Origin: Methanosarcinales archaeon | Lineage (GTDB): Archaea; Halobacteriota; Methanosarcinia; Methanotrichales; Methanotrichaceae | Length of the DNA stretch: 6,199 nucleotides | Direction: 5' to 3' | NCBI GenBank assembly: GCA_013415595.1 | Contig: JAAEEW010000021.1 | Coordinates: 1 to 6,199, forward strand | Shown: piece by piece, positions 1 through 5,834 of the stretch | Layout of the letters: each line of letters starts with the position of its first letter | How positions within the stretch are numbered: the stretch's first letter is position 1 | Translations under genes and position numbers: made by a program | The notes under the pieces: model-generated | The model's database searches: none | Seen by the model: the letters and a program-made list of their open reading frames with translations, nothing else | Told to the model about the DNA's origin: nothing

Positions 1-1190
1 GATAGGGTGGGGCCCAGGGGTCCGGCCACAAAGCCGTAGGCAGCGAAGGTAAGTCCGAATATGGCCCCGAAGTGCTTCAGCCCGAACGAGTCCGCCACCA
101 GGGGGGCGGAGACGGAGAAGAGGGTGCCGAAGGCAAAGCCCACCACCGCTGCCAGGAGGGCGCACAGGGCCAGGCCCTCTGCCCAGGGGAGGGCCACGTA
201 GGCCAGGCCTGCCGCCAGGAAGGCCAGGCTCATGGTGGCATTCCGTCCCATCCGGTCGGAGACAAATCCGCTGATCAGGCGTCCCGTCCCGTTGGTGAGG
301 TTGAACGCCGTCAGGATGAGGACGGCCGATTCCAGGGCCCATCCCCGGGATAGGCCAAAGGACGTGGCCAGGATGGACATGGAGACTCCCGCCGCTCCGG
401 CCAGGGTCCAGGTTATCCACAAGAACCAGAAGCTTCGGGTGCGAAGGGCCTCCCCTGCAGTCAGGGATCTGGTCCACAGATCCCATCCTGCCGGATCGGC
501 GCCCTGGCTCCTCCCCTGGCCCGGCGAGGACTGGAGGGCTTCCCTGGCCTTCACATCCGGGGCCCGGGACAGATAGGCGCCGACGAGGCCGGTGGCCAGC
601 GTCATTATGGCCACGGCGATGTTCATCCATGAGTATCCCAGGGAGAACAGCAGCTTTCCGAAGAGCGGGGACATGATGGCTGCTGACAGGCCAAAGACCA
701 TGCTGACCGTTCCCGATGCCAGGCCCTTTCTCCGGGGGTGCCACAGTTGGGCCAGGGTCAGGGCGGGGATGTAGACGAAGCTGGAGGCCATCCCGTTGAT
801 GAAGGCCCAGGCGTAGATCGCGTGAATGGACTCTGCACAGGCAGCGACCACAGAGGCCAAGGCGGTGAGGGCCACTCCCAGGGCAATCATCCTCTGGATG
901 CCGTAGCGCTCTTGCCAGCGGCCCACCAGGAACATGAAAGCGCCAACGGCAGCCAGCATGAAGAATATGGTCAGTCCGGTGGCCATAGACCCCACCTGAA
1001 ACATCTCCTGCCAGATGGGGGCCATCACCCCTGGGAAGCCGAAAGTCAGGGCTCCCGGCCAGAAGATGGCCAGAGAGCAGCCGAGCACGACCACCACCCC
1101 CTTCGTGTTCCAGGACGACAGAATATCACTCCGTTCTATTGAGCCCGCCGGCGACTCCGGGCAGCTTCTTGGCATGATGCAGGCTAGCAT
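1..1190 (-). CDS. MFS transporter, oxalate/formate antiporter (OFA)-like, 3'-truncated by window edge
   Basis: The reverse strand is open from an ATG at 1190 to the left edge: 396 residues and no stop codon. An in-frame TGA lies at 1196-1194. About eleven hydrophobic segments are visible: near residues 31-57, 70-92, 101-119, 122-150, 157-182, 188-208, 253-275, 287-310, 317-336, 339-366 and 374-396. The MFS motif A region occurs twice: GRWQERYG at 90-97 after the second segment, and SDRMGR at 311-316 after the eighth. A polar linker at about 210-250 joins the two six-helix halves. Helix 12 and the C-terminal tail, perhaps 30-50 residues, lie outside the window. The architecture and the short N-terminal lead resemble the OFA-type MFS group, whose members are inner-membrane carriers for small organic anions; the substrate here cannot be read. 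The start is uncertain: a second ATG is at 1175, and neither start has a clear Shine-Dalgarno, so a leaderless or short-leader transcript is possible. The gene is divergent from the 431-residue gene. Confidence 0.87.
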   Translation of the reverse strand, partial: MLACIMPRSCPESPAGSIERSDILSSWNTKGVVVVLGCSLAIFWPGALTFGFPGVMAPIWQEMFQVGSMATGLTIFFMLAAVGAFMFLVGRWQERYGIQRMIALGVALTALASVVAACAESIHAIYAWAFINGMASSFVYIPALTLAQLWHPRRKGLASGTVSMVFGLSAAIMSPLFGKLLFSLGYSWMNIAVAIMTLATGLVGAYLSRAPDVKAREALQSSPGQGRSQGADPAGWDLWTRSLTAGEALRTRSFWFLWITWTLAGAAGVSMSILATSFGLSRGWALESAVLILTAFNLTNGTGRLISGFVSDRMGRNATMSLAFLAAGLAYVALPWAEGLALCALLAAVVGFAFGTLFSVSAPLVADSFGLKHFGAIFGLTFAAYGFVAGPLGPTL

Positions 1191-1224
1191 GAGTCATACT
1201 TATCACATTCGCTCGTGCTGCTGA

Positions 1225-1264
1225 ATTATAATAATGAATTGTACTTATTAACTATATTTATATA
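1225..1264 (-). promoter_or_regulatory. AT-rich divergent promoter region with TATA-like boxes
   Basis: This is the AT-rich core of the spacer between two divergent genes. On the minus strand an ATTATTATAATT stretch (1236-1225) would place an archaeal start site near 1204, about 14 nt before the transporter ATG. A classic TTTATATA stands at 1257-1264 on the plus strand and could serve either direction. The octamer TGAGTCAT occurs at 1190-1197, on the transporter start, and again at 1300-1307. No regulator is identifiable. The assignment is by composition and position only. Confidence 0.45.
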
Positions 1265-1404
1265 CTTCGTGAAGGCAAAATTTTCCGTAAGCAAGAAGCT
1301 GAGTCATCTTTTTTACGCGGTGGTCCGGGAGAAAAGAAACAGGTCGCTCTGGTACTCTCACTTCGATTGTGATTTTGTTTTAAGTTAACTACAAATAGTA
1401 TTAG

Positions 1405-1468
1405 AATAAATTAAAACTGAAGCGGGCCGTGAATCGGTTGCAGGTCCGCCAGGGCCTTTGATTAGGCC
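1405..1468 (+). promoter_or_regulatory. Putative TATA-box promoter and leader hairpin of the 431-residue gene
   Basis: AATAAATTAAAA at 1405-1416 is a TATA-like box. At archaeal spacing, transcription would start near 1437-1442, giving a leader of about 45-50 nt. The leader contains a perfect GGCCT(1453-1457)/AGGCC(1464-1468) inverted repeat with a 6-nt loop. It lies just ahead of, but not over, the AGGAG ribosome-binding site at 1474-1478. Nothing else is recognisable in 1191-1486. Confidence 0.4.
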
Positions 1469-1486
1469 ATTTCAGGAGTGAGGGAA

Positions 1487-2782
1487 ATGCCAGTTTTTGG
1501 AGACAATCCGTTCGATGACGGGCTGGACTTCGTCGGCTGCCCGCCAGAGAGAGCCAGGTTGAGACTGCCCAAATTTCCGGAAAACTTCAGCGTCGACTGC
1601 AAGTTGATCTGCTGGGGTCGCTGCTCTCCCCATCCCGATGGAGAGAGGATGATGCAGCTGGTGATCGACGACTTCGAGCCGGATCCTCATCTCTGCGGGG
1701 TGTACAATGGTGAGGTGCATTTCATAGACCAGGCCACGGGAGAGGAATGGTACAGGGGCGAGCTCAAGTTCTACTACACCCGGAACTACGAATATTCGTC
1801 CGCCGCCGTCCTGGAGACGCGAAGAAAATCCATAGCGTTTCGCTTCGTGGCCAAAGGGGACATCCAGCGGGTGTCGGACAAGATGCCGGAGTGGAGATGC
1901 TTCATCCTGTGCACCAAGAGGAGCGAAAACGTCAAGTGGTACGAAAATATTTTCGTCTACGGCGGGCTGGACATCCTCTATGATCCGGAACGGGAGCGGG
2001 CCGTGGGCCTGATGCTGGCCCTGGGACACAATGACGGCTGGTTCACCCACCACCCCCGGTGCTCCCGACGGCCCATCGATTCGGCGGGCCTTGGCGACTA
2101 CATCGGCCACTACTGCGATCGGGGCTGGCTCTTCGTCTCTCCGGGACGAAGTTTCGTCTTCGATCCCCGCCAGAGGCCGCCTACAGGCCGGTTCTCCGAG
2201 GAGGCCATAAGGGAGGTAGGGCGAGAATGCCGCACTGAAGATGCCACTAGGTACGGCTGGCTGGAGATGACCCATACTACCTGCCTCAACTGCTATCAGC
2301 TGCTCAAGGGCTATACGGAGTGCAACGAGACCTTCGGCAGTGTGGAGTCCTGTCAGGGGGTGGTTCCTTCCGGCGATAAGCAGCCCTGGATAACGTTCTT
2401 CAGCATGGGCTACTGGATGGACCGATACCAAAGAAAGGTCCAGATCCTGCACCTGGTGGAGGGCACCATAAAGTCCAGCAGAATCCTGGAGGAATACAGA
2501 AAGGGTGCCTACTTCTACGGATTTGCCACCCAGAACTACAGCCGGGAGCTGAAGCTGGTGGATCTGGCCAGCAACAAGGACGTCATCGGGGAGCCAGCGG
2601 ATTCCAGGCTCCTGATGTACCTGTACAACGCCGGCCCGGCCGTCGCCAATCCGAAGGTGAGGAAGCTCCTGCCTCTGGATCTGAAGCTGTCCACCCTGCT
2701 ACAGAGAAAGGAGATCGAGATACTGAAGGAAAAGGAGATCTGCCCGTTCCTGCAGGAGGGCGAAGAGGTGAAGAAGAGCTGA
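1487..2782 (+). CDS. Cysteine-rich protein of unknown function, 431 aa
   Basis: I do not recognise this family. The ATG at 1487 is preferred because AGGAG (1474-1478) sits 8 nt upstream; an in-frame GTG at 1478 would overlap that site. There is no signal peptide or transmembrane segment, so the product is probably cytoplasmic. It has 15 cysteines, several closely spaced: C38-x3-C42-x3-C46, C138-x3-C142 and C266-x2-C269, plus 18, 70, 192, 210, 248, 279, 289 and 419. Histidines lie near some of them (H181, HH188-189, H208, H263). The protein is rich in aromatic residues and has a charged, probably helical tail (about 400-431: repeated K/E with Leu/Ile). Metal or cluster binding is possible, but no known ligand motif is complete. 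The C-x3-C-x3-C spacing is not the radical-SAM C-x3-C-x2-C. The gene is divergent from the transporter and ends in its own terminator, so it is probably monocistronic. Codon use mixes AGR and CGN arginine. Confidence 0.85.
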   Translation: MPVFGDNPFDDGLDFVGCPPERARLRLPKFPENFSVDCKLICWGRCSPHPDGERMMQLVIDDFEPDPHLCGVYNGEVHFIDQATGEEWYRGELKFYYTRNYEYSSAAVLETRRKSIAFRFVAKGDIQRVSDKMPEWRCFILCTKRSENVKWYENIFVYGGLDILYDPERERAVGLMLALGHNDGWFTHHPRCSRRPIDSAGLGDYIGHYCDRGWLFVSPGRSFVFDPRQRPPTGRFSEEAIREVGRECRTEDATRYGWLEMTHTTCLNCYQLLKGYTECNETFGSVESCQGVVPSGDKQPWITFFSMGYWMDRYQRKVQILHLVEGTIKSSRILEEYRKGAYFYGFATQNYSRELKLVDLASNKDVIGEPADSRLLMYLYNAGPAVANPKVRKLLPLDLKLSTLLQRKEIEILKEKEICPFLQEGEEVKKS

Positions 2783-2804
2783 GGCTCTTCTCCTCTCTAT
2801 TTTT
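2772..2804 (+). terminator. Hairpin plus T-tract terminator overlapping the stop codon
   Basis: AGAAGAGC (2772-2779) and GCTCTTCT (2784-2791) form an 8-bp perfect stem around a TGAG loop, so the TGA stop codon (2780-2782) lies in the loop. A pyrimidine-rich stretch with T5 at 2800-2804 follows. This fits termination of the 431-residue gene. Confidence 0.55.
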
Positions 2805-2904
2805 CTCGGACGTCTGTCGCTCATTTCTGCAGTGGGCATTCAGCTGTGGGCATCTGGTGGGCGGGGAGCTTTTGCGCTGTTTGATAGCGGAAGTCAGGGC
2901 TCCT

Positions 2905-2932
2905 CCACAGATTAAAAGATTAAAATCTGTGG
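2905..2932. repeat. 9-bp perfect inverted repeat, AT-rich spacer
   Basis: CCACAGATT (2905-2913) and AATCTGTGG (2924-2932) are perfect inverted copies around a 10-nt A-rich spacer containing GATTAA. There is no T-tract after it, so an operator or relic is likelier than a terminator. It is about 380 bases upstream of the next start codon. Confidence 0.6.
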
Positions 2933-3213
2933 CAGTTATCGGCATGGCCAAGGACGGGGATCGCTCTTCACAATTTGAAAAGATGAGATCAGATCCGACA
3001 CATTGCCAAAAAATTCAATATAAGATATGTATCTAAAACGCAGGAAAAATGAGCATCGATTTGTCCATCCAGGCTTGATGGATGCAAAAATTTATACATT
3101 TTGAGAAGAGCTGGGGACAGGGGGAGCCGAGGCCGCAGCCATACCCAAGTGGCATCGGGTCGTGATATGCCGATTACGACAGTTCCATAATGCCGTCGAT
3201 TGGCATCGCTGTT

Positions 3214-3294
3214 CTCAGGCTCCTCAGGCTGTCCCGTCCTCATCCGCTGGTGGAGGACGGGGGAAAAATTTGAATGGTTATGCAAAATATGCAT
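3214..3294 (+). promoter_or_regulatory. Structured promoter/leader region of the secreted repeat protein
   Basis: Several elements are packed just upstream of the GTG at 3311. A 9-nt-period tandem CTCAGGCT (3214-3230) comes first. Next is a perfect 9-bp inverted repeat CCCGTCCTC (3233-3241)/GAGGACGGG (3253-3261), whose 11-nt spacer can add two more G-C pairs. It abuts an A5T3 tract (3264-3271) usable as a TATA-like box, predicting a start near 3290-3296. Last is ATGCA(3280-3284)/TGCAT(3290-3294). The symmetric elements around the presumed box suggest a regulator site. The promoter assignment is by spacing only. Confidence 0.4.
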
Positions 3295-3310
3295 TGGGAG
3301 GGAGACCGAA

Positions 3311-4396
3311 GTGAAATATAACATCTGTATTCGGACAATCTTAGCCCTTTTCCTTCTTTGCGGCTTGTCCCTGGGAGGATTGGACCCGTCAGGCGATCTC
3401 AGCGCCAGGAATCTCACCATGGCTGATTTCAGCGATCAATTCCCGCAGATCAGCGCCGGGGCATCCACTGCCGACGCCAGCATCCCCCAGGCCACGGCAG
3501 AGGATCCGGGAACCGACGTGGCAGTTCATACCACGGACACTCCCCTGGCAGGCGATCTGAACAGGCTCCTGCCCTCGTCAGTCCTGACCGACCCGCCCCT
3601 GTACATGTATTACAACGGAAATTACATGGACTGGACGGACTTTTATGCCGCATTTCCCAGCAATCAGCCGGGCCTGTGGTTCGAGAGGGCGGTGAGCTGG
3701 TCCTTCTATGCCACCCTTCCCCTGGGTGGATGGGCAAAGGAGCTGCTCATCGTGCCCATAGCCACCCCGGTCACCATGTTTGAGATCTATCCGGGCGGCT
3801 TTGTCATGAGCTACGATCTGGGGTTGGTGCAGCCAGGCTACTACCACCTCTGGTACTACGCCGACACCCCGGGAAGACACCACAGCATTTTCGCCACCAC
3901 CTCCGGCTACAGCAACTGGGTGGTCGTGGACGTCTACGCCGCCCCCAGGCCAGTTTTGCCCAGCCCCAGGGAGCAGTGCGAGAAGAACCCCCTGTGCCAC
4001 TACGTCAATGGCCAGTGCCTGTGCACCGGCGTGATCGACGACCCGGCCAGGCGGGCCTGCGAGCAAAATCCCCTCTGCGACTGGGTAAACGGACAGTGTC
4101 TGTGCCGGGGCCTGGACCCCGAGGACCCGGAGAAGAAGAGCTGTGAGCAAAACCCGCAGTGCTCCTGGGCCGACGGCCAGTGCTTCTGCAGAGGCCTGGA
4201 CCCCATCGAGCCGGAGCCCAGCCCCTCCCCGGAGCCCTTCAATCCCGCACCCAACCCTGTAGCGGAGTGCGAGAGCAGGCCGGGATGCGTCTGGGCCAAC
4301 GGCGGATGCCAGTGCACGGGGCTGCTCACCGGCGAGAGCTCTGGATACGGCGATGAGGGCGGAGAGATGGGAGCCGCCTTGGGATCTGCCGAGTGA
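3311..4396 (+). CDS. Secreted protein with aromatic N-terminal domain and four Cys-rich modules, 361 aa
   Basis: The GTG at 3311 is chosen because GGAGG (3297-3301) lies 9 nt upstream and it places a clean export signal at the N-terminus: K2, R8, then hydrophobic residues 9-23. Longer in-frame starts, such as the TTG at 3200, would bury that signal. Residues 24-95 are a low-complexity Ser/Thr/Ala/Asp linker. Residues about 96-210 form an aromatic-rich, probably beta domain with YYNGNY (100-105), WTDFYAAFP (108-116), PLGGW (137-141), EIYPGG (158-163) and YYHLWYYAD (177-185). I recall similar domains in exported Methanothrix proteins, but have not searched. Four modules follow at 223-240, 250-267, 278-295 and 320-337, each C-x5-C-x6-C-x-C. 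A Pro/Glu/Ser linker (298-318) precedes the last, and an acidic glycine-rich tail ends the chain. There is no C-terminal membrane anchor, so the protein is either released or bound to the envelope non-covalently. Function is unknown; adhesion or surface-sheath binding is a guess. Confidence 0.87.
   Translation: MKYNICIRTILALFLLCGLSLGGLDPSGDLSARNLTMADFSDQFPQISAGASTADASIPQATAEDPGTDVAVHTTDTPLAGDLNRLLPSSVLTDPPLYMYYNGNYMDWTDFYAAFPSNQPGLWFERAVSWSFYATLPLGGWAKELLIVPIATPVTMFEIYPGGFVMSYDLGLVQPGYYHLWYYADTPGRHHSIFATTSGYSNWVVVDVYAAPRPVLPSPREQCEKNPLCHYVNGQCLCTGVIDDPARRACEQNPLCDWVNGQCLCRGLDPEDPEKKSCEQNPQCSWADGQCFCRGLDPIEPEPSPSPEPFNPAPNPVAECESRPGCVWANGGCQCTGLLTGESSGYGDEGGEMGAALGSAE
3977..4321 (+). repeat. 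Four in-frame copies of an 18-residue cysteine module
   Basis: The copies are at 3977-4030, 4058-4111, 4142-4195 and 4268-4321. The consensus is C-E-x-N-P-x-C-x-(W/Y)-x-(N/D)-G-Q-C-x-C-x-G. Copy 2 reads CEQNPLCDWVNGQCLCRG and copy 4, the most diverged, CESRPGCVWANGGCQCTG. Start-to-start spacing is 27, 28 and 42 residues. Four cysteines per copy suggest two disulfides in each module. Confidence 0.92.
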
Positions 4397-4611
4397 GTGA
4401 CCAGGAACCGGATTTATCCGTCAATGGAGCAAAGGGCGCTGGGCCTGAAGAGGCGGCCGGGGTTTTGGAGAGCCCCATGCATTGCCCCTTGTTCATAATT
4501 TTTCCATTCTGTCTTTTTTCATTCCGTCCGTCTTTTCGGCCACTGCGGGGGCCCTCTCCGCCTGGCAGATATCTGCCCCGGGAAACTTTTAACGCCCGGG
4601 AAACGAGAACC
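4397..4611. terminator. Spacer with oligo-T tracts, probable transcription end of the secreted-protein gene
   Basis: T5 at 4499-4503, T6 at 4514-4519 and T4 at 4533-4536 lie 100-140 bases after the stop codon. Archaeal RNA polymerase terminates on such oligo-T runs, so they probably end the upstream transcript. An open frame continues through this stretch into the HD gene from 4393 but has no ribosome-binding site and no protein-like composition. Confidence 0.45.
4564..4604. promoter_or_regulatory. 14-bp perfect palindrome and CCCGGGAAAC direct repeat, operator-like
   Basis: GGCAGATATCTGCC (4564-4577) is a perfect palindrome. It is followed by CCCGGGAAAC at 4577-4586 and again at 4595-4604, an 18-bp period. 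The cluster ends 7 bases before the ATG at 4612. Position and symmetry suggest a binding site for a dimeric regulator of the downstream gene. The TTTTAA between the repeats is a weak TATA candidate. Confidence 0.4.
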
Positions 4612-4869
4612 ATGGCCATGAATTTCCCTCTCCCGGACCCGGGGCCGATCCTCGATTGGGACCGTCTCCTGCGTGAGGCCCGGTCTCTGTACGAAGAGGC
4701 CGACCCCGGCCACGACTTCTCCCACATTCTGCGCGTCTTTGAGAACGCCCGCCGGATCGGGGAGCAGGAGGGGGCCGACATGCAGGTTCTCCTCCTGGCG
4801 GCGTTGCTTCACGATGCCGGCAGCCCTCCCAAATCCGCCGGGCCCCAGGACCGGTCCAGGGCCGGGTGA
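4612..4869 (+). pseudogene. HD-superfamily phosphohydrolase, N-terminal fragment
   Basis: The 85-residue product matches the start of small HD-domain metal-dependent phosphohydrolases. A GHDFSHILRV segment (33-42) supplies the first metal-ligand histidine (H38), and LLHD (65-68) is the signature His-Asp pair, separated by the expected helix with EGAD (53-56). Such proteins usually run to about 180-200 residues. The later ligand His and Asp and the C-terminal helices are absent here, because the frame ends at TGA 4867-4869 shortly after the HD pair, in a Pro/Gly-rich stretch. The metal site would be incomplete, so I call it broken. The ATG at 4612 lacks a strong Shine-Dalgarno; another ATG follows at 4618. 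The stop overlaps the next frame's GTG in a GTGA, and the downstream protein is itself truncated at its N-terminus, so a deletion joining two genes is likely. Arginine codons are almost all CGN, unlike the left half. Confidence 0.7.
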
Positions 4870-5150
4870 AGGAATGCATGAGCACGGTGCATACGGCGGC
4901 TTACCCTGACCCGGAGCATGATGGCCGCATCCTCTACGCGGGCGACTGCGATACATCCATCATCAAGGGGGTTGTGGCTCTGCTCGTGGAGCTCTTCTCG
5001 GGCAAGACGCCCCAAGAAATCGAAGAGCTGGACGTGGACGCCCTGTTTGCGTGGCTTCACCTCGAGGACCACCTGAGTCCCAACCGCCACGTGGGCGTCT
5101 ATGCCATCGTGGACAAGATGAAGAGCCAGGCGCGGGCCTTGACTGACTGA
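4866..5150 (+). pseudogene. sufE: SufE-family sulfur acceptor, C-terminal two thirds
   Basis: The 94-residue frame aligns by eye with Escherichia coli SufE from just before its active-site Cys51 to the C-terminus. RVKECMSTV (its R codon lies just upstream) stands where SufE has SIQGCQSQV, so C4 of this frame is the persulfide-carrying cysteine. GDCDTSIIKG (26-35) matches the D-S-D-x-x-I-V-K-G region, SGKTPQEI (45-52) the TPQ(D/E)I region, and HLSPNRHVGVYAI (69-81) the HLTPSRxxGLxAM region. SufE proteins are about 130-150 residues and activate the SufS cysteine desulfurase for Fe-S cluster assembly. The first 45-50 residues are missing and are not found in any frame upstream, where the HD fragment lies instead. 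The only starts, GTG 4866 or ATG 4878, fall right at the active site, so the product is unlikely to fold normally. GTGA overlap with the HD stop could still allow coupled translation. Confidence 0.72.
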
Positions 5151-5164
5151 GAAAACGGTATCGT

Positions 5165-5179
5165 TGGCCATCCTGGCCA
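5165..5179. repeat. Short hairpin between convergent genes
   Basis: TGGCCA-TCC-TGGCCA gives a perfect 6-bp stem with a 3-nt loop in the 54-base gap between the SufE fragment and the lipoprotein gene. No T-tract follows on either strand, so a role as bidirectional terminator is only possible. Confidence 0.35.
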
Positions 5180-5204
5180 CAGCGCCGACGAGCTCGCCGC
5201 TCCC

Positions 5205-5834
5205 CTATAGCTGCTGCCGCGCGGCCCTTGCGACGTCCGGCCCGTAGACAATCCTTCCCTTGGTGCCGTCGCCCATGGCCACGTATCCGATGCCATTGCG
5301 TCCGTCCCGGTCGGAAACGATATCCGCCCTGCCTCGATTCCCGTTGTCGCAGACGACCTCGAACACCGGCTCCGTGGAGCCGAAAAACGCGCTGTAGCTG
5401 CCCCGGCAGGCCCGCCCGCGATCGTCCGTGACCCGGAAAACGGACTCGAATGGCGTTCCCCAGTAGGACCCCACGTAAACGTCGCCTCCGATCTGCATCG
5501 CGAAAGGTCCGGAAGTGGAGCTGCCTTCGTCCGCCGAACTCCTTGACGAGCTCCGGGCAAAGTCCTTGATCCGGTTCATGCAGGAGGCGTAGTACTCAAG
5601 GTCGACGTTTTCACAGAGCAGCTGCGCGTATTCTGTGGGTGTCACAGGGGTGTACAGGGCTTTCGACCGGTCCGGCTGGTCCGAGGTCCCGTATCCGGAG
5701 AAGATCCCGCACCAATGGAGATCGCTGCCCCACTCCTGATCTTCCGCTGCCGCGGATCCTGAGGGCTGGAGCTTGGTGCAACAACCGCCGAGTGTCAGAC
5801 TCAGCAGGGCGACAACGGATAGGACGCTTTTCAT
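5205..5834 (-). CDS. Putative secreted lipoprotein of unknown function, 209 aa
   Basis: The minus-strand ATG at 5834 follows a GAGGT ribosome-binding site with a 6-nt gap. The N-terminus is a type II signal peptide: K2, hydrophobic residues 4-15 and lipobox L15-G-G-C18, so C18 would be lipidated, typically on a bacterial membrane. The mature part begins with a polar Ser/Ala/Glu linker. Residues 40-95 contain cysteines at 42, 74 and 85 and a helical YAQLLCENVDLEYYASCMNR stretch. A Ser-rich linker (95-109) follows. The C-terminal half (110-200) looks beta-rich with regularly spaced Gly/Asp: SGPFAMQIGGDVYVGSYWGT, C143, C162, GRADIVSDRDGRNGIG (168-183) and a DGTKGRIVYGP ending. Six cysteines besides C18 (C19, 42, 74, 85, 143, 162) could form disulfides. 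I cannot name the family. The gene converges on the SufE fragment and has CGN-dominated arginine codons. The lipobox argues for a bacterial source or transfer. Confidence 0.82.
   Translation of the reverse strand: MKSVLSVVALLSLTLGGCCTKLQPSGSAAAEDQEWGSDLHWCGIFSGYGTSDQPDRSKALYTPVTPTEYAQLLCENVDLEYYASCMNRIKDFARSSSRSSADEGSSTSGPFAMQIGGDVYVGSYWGTPFESVFRVTDDRGRACRGSYSAFFGSTEPVFEVVCDNGNRGRADIVSDRDGRNGIGYVAMGDGTKGRIVYGPDVARAARQQL

Larger units (their letters stand above)
2783..3310. other. 528-base intergenic region without a credible gene
   Basis: Open frames here are short, lack ribosome-binding sites and have no recognisable product. The content is non-coding signals: the terminator T-tract, an inverted repeat at 2905-2932, a CATCCA(3066-3071)/TGGATG(3079-3084) hairpin followed by the TATA-like TTTATACA (about 3089-3096), a tandem CTCAGGCT pair (3214-3221, 3223-3230), a 9-bp inverted repeat at 3233-3261, and the promoter-proximal segment of the secreted-protein gene. 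A small RNA or long leader starting near 3120 is possible but unproven. Confidence 0.5.

Noticed and set aside
72..1224. Several plus-strand open frames of 60-134 codons
   Set aside because: They lie antisense to the transporter, which has eleven hydrophobic segments and two MFS motifs. Their translations are Gly/Gln/His-rich and lack start signals.
1190..1307. Two TGAGTCAT octamers as a regulator site
   Set aside because: There are only two copies 110 bases apart, one over a start codon. Chance is a sufficient explanation, so it is only noted within the promoter entry.
1472..2452. 326-codon minus-strand open frame
   Set aside because: It is antisense to the 431-residue gene, which is longer and has a TATA-like box, a well-spaced AGGAG and a terminator. 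The minus frame is a phase shadow of GC-rich codons with no start signal or domain.
3200..3310. Upstream in-frame extension of the secreted protein to the TTG at 3200
   Set aside because: It would place 37 residues before the signal peptide and read through the inverted repeat and promoter-like tract. GTG 3311 has GGAGG at good spacing.
3578..4150. 190-codon minus-strand open frame
   Set aside because: It is the antisense shadow of the secreted protein, whose repeats and signal peptide fix the true frame.
4393..4611. In-frame extension of the HD fragment back to 4393
   Set aside because: The added 73 residues cross the oligo-T tracts and palindrome, have no protein-like pattern and no ribosome-binding site. 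HD homology begins after 4612.
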